Below are positions 1 through 4,842 of a DNA stretch of 6,183 bases, piece after piece. The notes beneath the pieces were generated by a model, which saw only the letters and a list, made by a program, of their open reading frames with translations, had not been told where the DNA came from and ran no database searches. The stretch is from contig JACRND010000104.1 of the NCBI GenBank assembly GCA_016234975.1, forward strand, positions 1 through 6,183, written 5' to 3'. Each line of letters starts with the position of its first letter. Positions within the stretch are counted from its first letter, which is position 1. This DNA is from Nitrosarchaeum sp. (lineage in GTDB: Archaea > Thermoproteota > Nitrososphaeria > Nitrososphaerales > Nitrosopumilaceae). Made by a program: the position numbers and the translations under genes.

Positions 1-176
1 AGAATACAAGATTGTTCTACAGGTAGCAAACTAAAACTAAAAGAAGAAACAAATCACAAAAGACATCAAAGAATCTAAATTCATTTTATTTTCCAGATGC
101 TCATAAAAATAGTATTACAGAGAGATACAAAATGATCGGCATTCATGATGTCAATCTAAAAAAACAGATCGCATAG
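1..176 (+). other. Possible 3' end or remnant of an upstream gene
   Basis: No intact gene is visible in the first 208 bases. Frame 1 is open from the window edge to a TAA at 76-78, frame 2 to a TAA at 32-34, and frame 3 from 27 to a TAG at 174-176. The frame-3 stretch has protein-like composition from about base 78 (it contains F-Y-F-P-D-A-H-K and then M-I-G-I-H-D-V), but no usable start codon except ATG at 132, which would give only 14 residues. Frames 1 and 3 together could be the tail of one plus-strand gene broken by a frameshift in the A-rich stretch at 27-75. Equally, the true gene could end at 34 or 78 and the rest be noncoding. I do not recognise the product. Confidence 0.2.
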
Positions 177-218
177 AGAAGAGAAGATTATTTTACCATG
201 ATGAAGCAATGTTTTCAA

Positions 219-232
219 TCATATTTTTTTTA
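219..232 (+). promoter_or_regulatory. TATA-like box for mscL
   Basis: An AT-rich element (ATATTTTTTTTATT, 221-234) is centred roughly 28 bases before the ATG at 257. That is the distance expected if transcription starts almost at the start codon, and it favours 257 over the upstream in-frame ATG at 209, which would lie before the box. The BRE is not convincing, so this is inference from spacing and composition. Confidence 0.3.
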
Positions 233-256
233 TTGCAAAAGTATTTGATAAAAGTT

Positions 257-616
257 ATGAGTGAAGTACCATCTATAAAACAAAGTTTTATTGAACAATT
301 CATGGGTTTTCTTAAGACATTTGGTATTATTGGGTTAGCAATTGCGTTTGTCATAGGCGCAGCAGCATCAAAATTAGTCAGTGCATTAGTAACGGACATT
401 ATCAATCCAATTGTGGGATTAGCTCTGCCGTCAGGAGATCTTAAAACACTTCAAAGTAATGTTGTCAATGGTGCAACAGGAGCTGTTTCAGAATTCAAGT
501 ATGGTGACTTTATTGCAAACGTTATTGATTTTATAATAATTGCTCTAATTGTATTTATTATGTACAAAGTATTGTCAAGATTCAAAATAGTAGATGATAA
601 AACAAAGGCACCCTAA
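257..616 (+). CDS. mscL: Large-conductance mechanosensitive channel MscL
   Basis: Encodes a homopentameric channel of the cytoplasmic membrane that opens under high membrane tension and releases solutes during hypo-osmotic shock. The 119-residue product shows the family layout: an N-terminal amphipathic helix (about 7-20), TM1 (about 22-44) with the small-residue pore face G-A-A-A-S-K-L-V followed by D-I-I-N-P (47-51), a periplasmic/external loop (about 55-80), and TM2 (about 84-106) opening with Y-G-D-F-I-A-N-V-I-D-F, which matches the conserved Y-G-x-F-I-x-x-V-x-D-F of the family. I start it at ATG 257, because the upstream in-frame ATG at 209 adds a hydrophobic 16-residue stretch not typical of MscL and precedes the TATA-like box. 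The protein stops about 13 residues after TM2, so the C-terminal cytoplasmic helical bundle of E. coli MscL (136 residues) is essentially missing. Family assignment is firm. Confidence 0.93.
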   Translation: MSEVPSIKQSFIEQFMGFLKTFGIIGLAIAFVIGAAASKLVSALVTDIINPIVGLALPSGDLKTLQSNVVNGATGAVSEFKYGDFIANVIDFIIIALIVFIMYKVLSRFKIVDDKTKAP

Positions 617-667
617 AAAAGAAAATATAATTAATTTGTATTTGATTAGATACATCAAAGACAATTG

Positions 668-677
668 TATTTAATAT
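668..677 (+). promoter_or_regulatory. TATA-like box upstream of the 35-residue ORF
   Basis: TATTTAATAT in the mscL-to-724 gap is centred about 51 bases before the ATG at 724, which would give a leader of about 25 bases. The leader contains AAAGTGAAAA, where GTGA could weakly pair with the 16S rRNA 3' end. If real, the small ORF is transcribed separately from mscL. Evidence is composition and spacing only. Confidence 0.25.
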
Positions 678-723
678 GCAAATGGAATACAAACTTAAAA
701 AGTGAAAAAAATCAATAAATCAT

Positions 724-831
724 ATGTCAAATGATCAGGAAAACCAACGAAGAGTAACAGAATTACTAGAAAAGATCCTAGATGAACTAGTTGAAATCAA
801 GACAAATACAAAAATCACATCTCAGAAATAA
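724..831 (+). CDS. Small hypothetical protein, single amphipathic helix (35 aa)
   Basis: A complete ATG-to-TAA frame of 35 codons lies 107 bases downstream of mscL on the same strand. The product is highly charged, with hydrophobic residues at V11, L15, I18, L22 and I25 (spacing 4-3-4-3), the heptad pattern of a short coiled coil: R-V-T-E-L-L-E-K-I-L-D-E-L-V-E-I-K. The hydrophilic N-terminus and Lys/Thr-rich tail have no membrane segment. Pattern and charge make chance unlikely, although the frame is short. I do not recognise a family. It resembles the many tiny helical proteins of archaea and, loosely, the C-terminal bundle helix that the neighbouring MscL lacks; that link is speculation. 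Confidence 0.5.
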   Translation: MSNDQENQRRVTELLEKILDELVEIKTNTKITSQK

Positions 832-918
832 TTCATAGAACAAAAAGCCAACAAGTCACTCCATAGAATCTTGAACGTAAATTCATCCACAATTTTTCAT
901 TCAAATACACTATCAATT

Positions 919-2229
919 TCATGGATTGATTATGCCTTCTTTGACTAAAAACTGAATTCCTTGAATGAATGAATTGTCATCGATTTTACCGTCTGCCCAC
1001 CATTTTGCATTGTTTTTAATCCAAGGCGGAATTTCATTTGAACCAGTTCCTGAACTTTGAGTAGACGGAATACTCATTATTCTTTCTTTAATCAAAAACT
1101 GAATTCCTTGAATGAATGAATTGTCATCGATTTTACCGTCTGCCCACCAGCCGGCATTATTCTTTATCCATTTTGGAATAACAGATTCAGAAATCACAGT
1201 TTTTGACATTTCAGTTTTTATTATTTCAAGTTCAAATTTTTTAAAGAGAGGTCTTTCAAGGGCATCAGGTCCAATTCCCAACAACACTATTTGCATTGAA
1301 TATTTGCCTTCCATGGGTGCATTAAGTACTCTTGTATCAATGCCATTTTGCAAGACAATCCCCAAATTATTTGGACCAGTGTTTACTGTCTCCTTTCCAG
1401 ATGGATCCTTTAGACCATACCCGTACCGTATGTCAGTAGCTAAATTTCCTTTTGGATCAAAAAATACAATAGAAAAAAGAAAATCATTACTTGATGAATA
1501 TCGAGAATCATAAGAGGCAAGAGCCTTAAATCCATTATCAAACAAAAGTTCTTCAGATATTATTGATGAATGAGATTCCGGTGTGATTACAACATTTATT
1601 TTAGAATCAGTGTTTTTTAATTGCTTTAGCTCATTGTTATTAATCATAAAATGTAAAATATTAGCATTTTTGTTTGAATATTTATCATAATGCAAATCTT
1701 TTGGGAGAATTAAAACATCATTAACTTTACCGAAAAAGCTATTTACATTTTGAAAAGGCAAGAAATTTTTTGGAATTTCAAAAGAATTCTTCACAAAAGT
1801 TATGTGCTCAACATGGTCCCAATTAAAAGGCATTTGAAAGATTATAGATTGAGAAGACTCATCATAGTGTAATTCCGTAATTGTATCTTGGAAATTTTTT
1901 GCAGAGATAAAATATTCAGTACCAGATGAGATTATCTTAAACTGTTGTTCGTCAGGTATGATTACAACAGTCTCAAAATGAATATCCTGAGAAGTTTGTG
2001 TTTTTGGATTTTTTGCCCCTATTATGTCAGTTTTTACAGTATATTGTCCACTATGAACAAACACAGGTCCAGAAATTACTGGTATGCTAGAAGGTGTTGA
2101 AGATAGTGCACTTGGTACTACAGGATCAATATCTCCATAATATTTTGTACATTTCCACAATTCTTCTTGTGGACAGTCAGATTTAGGATGTATTTTGACA
2201 TCCAACTCCCCATCTCTATCAAAAAACAT
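919..2229 (-). CDS. Distal fragment of secreted protein with two C-terminal WIKNNA/WWADG repeats
   Basis: The 436-residue open frame after the interrupting stop begins M-F-F-D-R-D-G-E-L-D-V-K-I, which looks like the middle of a domain. This ATG is probably not a natural start: no signal peptide follows, and coding-like codons continue upstream of it. Residues about 50-340 alternate beta-type segments and turns with no membrane helix and no catalytic motif I recognise, consistent with an extracellular structural or binding domain. Two Cys (C19 and C27) lie close together near the start and could form a disulphide. The C-terminus has repeats at residues 351-385 and 400-436, joined by a Ser/Thr/Gly linker. 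The repeat is familiar from exported thaumarchaeal proteins and its function is unknown to me. Without the upstream piece the product would not be exported. Confidence 0.65.
   Translation of the reverse strand: MFFDRDGELDVKIHPKSDCPQEELWKCTKYYGDIDPVVPSALSSTPSSIPVISGPVFVHSGQYTVKTDIIGAKNPKTQTSQDIHFETVVIIPDEQQFKIISSGTEYFISAKNFQDTITELHYDESSQSIIFQMPFNWDHVEHITFVKNSFEIPKNFLPFQNVNSFFGKVNDVLILPKDLHYDKYSNKNANILHFMINNNELKQLKNTDSKINVVITPESHSSIISEELLFDNGFKALASYDSRYSSSNDFLFSIVFFDPKGNLATDIRYGYGLKDPSGKETVNTGPNNLGIVLQNGIDTRVLNAPMEGKYSMQIVLLGIGPDALERPLFKKFELEIIKTEMSKTVISESVIPKWIKNNAGWWADGKIDDNSFIQGIQFLIKERIMSIPSTQSSGTGSNEIPPWIKNNAKWWADGKIDDNSFIQGIQFLVKEGIINP
922..1032 (-). repeat. Protein repeat copy 2 (37 residues, to the C-terminus)
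   Basis: Encodes I-P-P-W-I-K-N-N-A-K-W-W-A-D-G and then K-I-D-D-N-S-F-I-Q-G-I-Q-F-L-V-K-E-G-I-I-N-P, ending at the stop. It differs from copy 1 in only a few residues outside the 56-base identical core (947-1002). Confidence 0.9.
1075..1179 (-). repeat. Protein repeat copy 1 (35 residues)
   Basis: Encodes I-P-K-W-I-K-N-N-A-G-W-W-A-D-G followed by K-I-D-D-N-S-F-I-Q-G-I-Q-F-L-I-K-E-R-I-M. It lies 147 bases (49 codons) from copy 2. Bases 1094-1149 are identical to 947-1002 over 56 positions, including all synonymous positions. Confidence 0.9.
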
Positions 2230-2283
2230 TTGATTTGCAACTAATTGTGGACCATAAAATATTTGGACTCTATAGCTAACACT

Positions 2284-2511
2284 TTATATATTTACATTAA
2301 TAACAGGATCAAAAAATCGGATTTTCAAGTTTGCTTCAGAGTATTTCTCAGGAGTAAAATCTGCTGGAAGTAAGAATGTGCTTACTGTCACTTCCCCAGT
2401 TCCAAAACTAATTGGAGGAGCTTGCTCTCCGCCATGGTGTTGAGCAAAAGACAGTGGAAAAGTTATCGTAAGTACCAACATTATGTAAAATAAGCATAAT
2501 TTTGAGGTCAT
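2284..2511 (-). CDS. N-terminal fragment: signal peptide plus start of secreted ectodomain
   Basis: This is the proximal piece of the interrupted secreted-protein gene, 75 residues from ATG 2511 to the TAA at 2284-2286. The start M-T-S-K is followed by a hydrophobic core (L-C-L-F-Y-I-M-L-V-L-T-I) and S-F-A/Q-H-H-G-G, a good Sec signal peptide with cleavage around residue 23. An in-frame ATG at 2565 would add 18 residues containing a second hydrophobic stretch. I prefer 2511 because the signal peptide is then of normal length and a weak TATA-like stretch (about 2541-2553) lies roughly 34 bases upstream. The mature start carries H-H, then P-P-I-S-F-G-T-G-E-V-T-V-S-T, and the fragment ends ...R-F-F-D-P-V-I-N-V-N-I. 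On its own it would be only a short exported peptide. Confidence 0.6.
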   Translation of the reverse strand: MTSKLCLFYIMLVLTITFPLSFAQHHGGEQAPPISFGTGEVTVSTFLLPADFTPEKYSEANLKIRFFDPVINVNI

Positions 2512-2577
2512 GTTTTGTAACGTAATAGTTACAAAAATCATTGATAATTTCAACTTTTCAATCACATGTGAAGGAAA

Positions 2578-2688
2578 ATGCGCATGATGAGTCTAGCCCA
2601 AGTTTATTTCAAACATGTCAGAATTTACAACAGTAAAAAAGAATCAGAATTCAGAGACACAGTATTACGTCACTTTATTTGTAAATAA
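2578..2688 (+). CDS. Possible 36-residue ORF
   Basis: ATG at 2578 follows GTGAAGGAAA, a possible Shine-Dalgarno-like sequence, and the frame runs 36 codons to a TAA. The product would be basic (M-R-M-M-S-L-A-Q-V-Y-F-K-H-V and later R-H-F-I-C-K), with no membrane segment or recognised motif. A frame this short can occur by chance in AT-rich DNA, and it sits where the promoter of the divergent minus-strand gene is expected. I list it only as a candidate. Confidence 0.15.
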   Translation: MRMMSLAQVYFKHVRIYNSKKESEFRDTVLRHFICK

Positions 2689-2820
2689 GGTGTAAAGATT
2701 ATAAAATAATATCAGCAGATATTGAATTCAGTAGGATTGATTTGGCTTGTTTAAGAAAAAAATATCGTAAATAAAATGAATATTTTTATTTATTTTTCTT
2801 ACTAAATAATATGTCATAGG

Positions 2821-2831
2821 CATATTATAAT
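2821..2831 (+). promoter_or_regulatory. TATA-like box for the gene at 2854
   Basis: CATATTATAAT is centred about 28 bases before ATG 2854, fitting an archaeal promoter that produces a leaderless or nearly leaderless transcript. No ribosome binding site is evident before the ATG, which agrees with that reading. Confidence 0.35.
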
Positions 2832-2853
2832 AAGTGATAAAAGAATTAACAAC

Positions 2854-3387
2854 ATGTTTCTAAATCTTACAGGCATATTTTTACAATCAATACAGAAGAT
2901 CGAAACTCCAACGCTCGCAATAATTATCAGTTCCATCACTGCAACAATTTTTATAATTACATTATTGATAACATGGAAAAGTGTTAGAGAAAACACAAAG
3001 GCAACGTATTCCCAACTATTACGCGGATTTCATGAAGATCTTACAAATAGATTAGACAAAAATTCAATTCTTAAAACTACAGAGGACTGTCAAAGATATG
3101 CAAATGATTATTTAAACACAATAGATCAAATCGCTTTTCTGGACATTCACAAAAAAATTCCCACGGGAATTGCCGCATATCTAAGCAGATTCTTTGCGTA
3201 TGGTTTGACAATAATTAATTGGTATGATCAAATGGTAGGCGAAGACTTTAATCAGACGGCTAGAAAAAATTGGCCAAATTACTTTCTATATTGTCAAAAA
3301 TATGGAATAACAACAAATCCAGATGACAAACTACCAAAGATAATGTTAGATTACAATTCATTGCGAGAAAAAGAATCAAAATCATAG
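2854..3387 (+). CDS. Uncharacterised protein with one N-terminal membrane helix
   Basis: A 177-residue product with a short N-terminal stretch, one strong membrane segment at about residues 19-41 (T-L-A-I-I-I-S-S-I-T-A-T-I-F-I-I), and then a soluble, mainly helical domain of about 135 residues. The basic W-K-S-V-R after the helix suggests the C-terminal domain is cytoplasmic by the positive-inside rule. The domain is rich in aromatic and charged residues (N-W-Y-D-Q-M-V-G-E-D-F, A-R-K-N-W-P-N-Y-F) and shows no catalytic motif I recognise. The layout resembles small single-pass membrane proteins of the DUF4760 kind, but I cannot confirm that. The next gene starts 38 bases downstream on the same strand, so co-transcription is possible. 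Codon use and length support a real gene. Confidence 0.8.
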   Translation: MFLNLTGIFLQSIQKIETPTLAIIISSITATIFIITLLITWKSVRENTKATYSQLLRGFHEDLTNRLDKNSILKTTEDCQRYANDYLNTIDQIAFLDIHKKIPTGIAAYLSRFFAYGLTIINWYDQMVGEDFNQTARKNWPNYFLYCQKYGITTNPDDKLPKIMLDYNSLREKESKS

Positions 3388-3396
3388 AACATCAAC

Positions 3397-3407
3397 CATA
3401 AATTATG
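3397..3407 (+). promoter_or_regulatory. TATA-like box for the gene at 3426
   Basis: CATAAATTATG in the 38-base gap after the preceding stop is centred about 24 bases before ATG 3426. It could let the membrane-protein gene be transcribed independently and without a leader. Weak evidence. Confidence 0.2.
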
Positions 3408-3425
3408 CACCCATGATTAGATTTC

Positions 3426-3998
3426 ATGGAATTTATTCAGTATGAGATTAGACGAATTTTTGGATTTTTATTTATTTGCGTGGCAGCTGCTGTGACAATC
3501 GCATCAGTGCTAAGTGAAATTTTATTTCTAAATCATTTATCAAATTATTTGTATGGAGTCATTTGGATCGGAACATTTGGGATGATTTTTGGTTTCTATT
3601 TTATGCATTTCAAGCAAAAAATTCCATTAATACGGAACCGTATGAAAAACAGTTTGTCATGGTCAGTACATGTTAAAATAATAAATGGTAGTTGCTGGGC
3701 ATTGCCTTTTCTTCTGATTGGAATTTTTCCACAATATTTTCAATATCTAATTTTATTAGGAATAGGGTTAGGAAATTTTTCAACATATGTTTTTATGAAA
3801 ATTTTTAGTCATCAAAACAACAAAGAGCAACTTTTAGTAGGTTTAATCTCTTTACTGACAATTCCAATAGCTATTGAAATTGACACGTCCTTGTTTGTAT
3901 CTCATCAAGATATTGCTGTTTTGTTATCTAGAATTTTAATTTCAATTTCATATGCAATAGGTGGTACATATGCTTTATTTTCAAAAACCAAAATATAA
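3426..3998 (+). CDS. Uncharacterised polytopic membrane protein
   Basis: The 190-residue product is almost entirely hydrophobic, with about six predicted membrane helices: roughly residues 11-35, 41-62, 85-105, 106-126, 135-152 and 163-185. A basic loop after helix 2 (K-Q-K-I-P-L-I-R-N-R-M-K, 63-74) is probably cytoplasmic. Helix 4 carries the small-residue pattern L-G-I-G-L-G-N, typical of tight helix packing. I see no transporter signature, metal-binding cluster or enzyme motif, so no function is assigned. ATG 3426 gives a natural start with a short polar N-terminus. It lies 38 bases after the single-pass protein gene and is followed by a possible terminator near 4059-4082. Confidence 0.8.
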   Translation: MEFIQYEIRRIFGFLFICVAAAVTIASVLSEILFLNHLSNYLYGVIWIGTFGMIFGFYFMHFKQKIPLIRNRMKNSLSWSVHVKIINGSCWALPFLLIGIFPQYFQYLILLGIGLGNFSTYVFMKIFSHQNNKEQLLVGLISLLTIPIAIEIDTSLFVSHQDIAVLLSRILISISYAIGGTYALFSKTKI

Positions 3999-4058
3999 AA
4001 TCAATTGACAGAACACATAATATCAGAATTTTTATATTTAGTTCCTATTGAAATTTAG

Positions 4059-4082
4059 TTGAATTAGTTCAAACGTTTTTTT
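4059..4082 (+). terminator. Candidate terminator: short hairpin and T run
   Basis: TTGAA (4059-4063) and TTCAA (4068-4072) can form a 5-bp stem with a TTAG loop, followed by a seven-T run at 4076-4082. It lies about 60 bases after the stop of the membrane-protein gene. In archaea the T run alone may stop transcription; the stem is weak. Confidence 0.35.
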
Positions 4083-4151
4083 GTCATTGTGTTTAATCAA
4101 ATTTTGTAGAGGGTTTTGAAAATAAAGCAATGATTGAGAGGGAATAGTCTA

Positions 4152-4233
4152 CGCCAGGTAAGGGACTTGAACCCCTGCACGCTTGCGCGTAGCTGTTTTC
4201 GAGACAGCCGCCGTACCACTTGGCTAACCTGGC
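4152..4233 (-). tRNA. tRNA-Ser (anticodon CGA)
   Basis: On the minus strand the 82 bases fold as a class II tRNA. The acceptor stem GCCAGGT/ACCTGGC pairs over seven bases, and the D stem is GCC/GGC. The anticodon arm GCTGT-CTCGAAA-ACAGC exposes CGA, which reads the serine codon UCG. A long variable arm (ACGC-GCAA-GCGT) is diagnostic of Ser/Leu-type tRNAs, and the T arm AGGGG-TTCAAGT-CCCTT contains one G-U pair. The discriminator base is G, as expected for serine. No intron is present and CCA is not encoded (the gene is followed by TAG), so CCA is added after transcription. The overlapping short frames on the same strand are not real genes. Confidence 0.96.
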
Positions 4234-4254
4234 AAGAAATCTTAGTAGCATCCA

Positions 4255-4265
4255 CATAATAAAGC
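4255..4265 (-). promoter_or_regulatory. TATA box for tRNA-Ser
   Basis: On the minus strand GCTTTATTATG is centred about 27 bases upstream of the tRNA 5' end (4233), the canonical position for an archaeal TATA box. It is the best-placed promoter element in the window and suggests the tRNA is transcribed on its own rather than only by read-through from the upstream pair of genes. Confidence 0.55.
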
Positions 4266-4300
4266 AAATCAGAACGCAAAACAAATAATTTTACATAAAA

Positions 4301-4561
4301 TTAGTCTATGTCAAATAATTCATCTTGAAAACGCCTAATTATCTGTGCTTTAGATTTATGCCATTCTTGCTCAGAAATATGATCAGAAAAAATAGAGTGA
4401 AATCCATCAAAGGATTTTAGATTATTCAAAGTGACAATTAGTCGTTTTTCATCTTCAGATAATGGAAAATAAGAAACGATCTTTGAAAAGTCATTGTTAG
4501 AATTTACGTATATTTGATATATTTTATCGTGTAAATTTGCAGGTAAATTCAGATTATTCAT
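4301..4561 (-). CDS. Small uncharacterised soluble protein (86 aa)
   Basis: I place the start at ATG 4561, which overlaps the stop of the upstream membrane-protein gene as ATGA. A longer version starting at 4627 would lie inside that gene and is unlikely. The product begins M-N-N-L-N-L-P-A-N-L-H-D-K-I-Y-Q-I-Y and is predicted mostly helical, with an acidic C-terminus (F-Q-D-E-L-F-D-I-D). It has no membrane segment, signal peptide, Cys/His metal site or helix-turn-helix that I can identify. The overlap implies translational coupling and probably a shared role with its upstream partner. I do not recognise the family. Confidence 0.7.
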   Translation of the reverse strand: MNNLNLPANLHDKIYQIYVNSNNDFSKIVSYFPLSEDEKRLIVTLNNLKSFDGFHSIFSDHISEQEWHKSKAQIIRRFQDELFDID

Positions 4562-4752
4562 TGTTCGACAGGGTTTTTCTTTTTTATATATCCAATTGTA
4601 ATTAAAACAGCGCCTACAAGCATCCACCCTATGGCGTAACTGGATAAATCTTCAGAAAAACTTGGAGTTTTTGTAGCACCAAGATTTAGTGCGAGACTAA
4701 CCATACCTCCAACAATAAAACTGATACCTGCCCAAAATAACCAATTTTTCAT
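4558..4752 (-). CDS. Small two-helix membrane protein (64 aa)
   Basis: Starts at ATG 4752; an in-frame TTG at 4761 would add only three residues. The product has two membrane helices, about residues 4-24 (W-L-F-W-A-G-I-S-F-I-V-G-G-M-V) and 38-56 (Y-A-I-G-W-M-L-V-G-A-V-L-I-T-I-G), joined by a short polar loop (K-T-P-S-F-S-E-D). The tail I-K-K-K-N-P is basic, so both ends are probably cytoplasmic. Glycines in both helices suggest close packing or oligomerisation. Function is unknown. It is the first gene of a two-gene unit, coupled to the downstream soluble protein by an ATGA overlap, and is divergent from the FEN1 gene across a 90-base gap. Confidence 0.75.
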   Translation of the reverse strand: MKNWLFWAGISFIVGGMVSLALNLGATKTPSFSEDLSSYAIGWMLVGAVLITIGYIKKKNPVEQ

Positions 4753-4842
4753 AATATACAAAGTATTAGTGAAAACAGGTATTTGTATTAGTCATAATTC
4801 AAAAGATAAACACAAAATAGCATAAAAAATCAACAACAAACA
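4753..4842. promoter_or_regulatory. Shared intergenic region with divergent promoters
   Basis: Ninety AT-rich bases separate the start of the minus-strand two-gene unit (4752) from the FEN1 ATG (4843), so both promoters must lie here or inside the neighbouring genes. For FEN1, AAAAGATAAA (about 4801-4810) or CATAAAAAAT (4821-4830) could act as the TATA element; the first gives better spacing. For the minus strand only weak AT-rich matches are present around 4780-4800. No ribosome binding site precedes FEN1. Confidence 0.4.

Larger units (their letters stand above)
919..2511 (-). pseudogene. Secreted repeat-containing protein gene interrupted by one in-frame TAA
   Basis: Read as one frame on the minus strand, this is a 530-codon gene for an exported protein. 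It has a signal peptide (residues 1-23, cleavage after S-F-A), a long ectodomain, and two copies of a 35-residue W-I-K-N-N-A-x-W-W-A-D-G repeat at the C-terminus. A single TAA at 2284-2286 splits it. The 18 codons between that stop and the next in-frame ATG (2229) read S-V-S-Y-R-V-Q-I-F-Y-G-P-Q-L-V-A-N-Q, clearly protein-like and continuous with both sides, with no frameshift. One substitution (for example AAA to TAA, Lys to stop) explains the break. I recall intact Nitrosopumilus homologues with this junction, but could not search. The break could be a real recent pseudogene, stop-codon readthrough, or a sequencing error. The parts are listed separately below. Confidence 0.75.
2566..2853. other. 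AT-rich intergenic region between divergent genes
   Basis: This 288-base gap separates the minus-strand secreted-protein gene from the plus-strand gene at 2854. It contains one short plus-strand frame (2578-2688), T-rich tracts at about 2782-2800, and a TATA-like element at 2821-2831. I see no tRNA, repeat array or strong hairpin. Confidence 0.5.

Noticed and set aside
209..256. Upstream in-frame ATG extending MscL by 16 residues
   Set aside because: The extension is hydrophobic and atypical of MscL, and a TATA-like box lies inside it, so ATG 257 is preferred.
641..659. TTTGAT/ATCAAA inverted repeat (6-bp stem, 7-base loop) after mscL
   Set aside because: It is short and AT-rich, with no T run after it, so it is not convincing as a terminator or operator.
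947..1149. Two-copy direct repeat considered as a CRISPR or mobile-element signature
   Set aside because: There are only two copies, both in frame within a protein repeat, and no cas genes, transposase or target-site duplications are nearby.
1112..1513. 133-codon open frame on the plus strand inside the secreted-protein gene
   Set aside because: It is antisense to a clearly coding frame that includes the W-I-K-N-N-A repeats. Its product has no recognisable features.
4093..4284. Two overlapping minus-strand frames of about 60 codons
   Set aside because: Both run through the tRNA-Ser gene and its promoter, so they are artefacts of the structured RNA sequence.
4562..4627. 22-residue N-terminal extension of the 86-residue protein
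   Set aside because: It lies wholly within the upstream membrane-protein gene in another frame. The ATGA overlap start at 4561 is the natural one.
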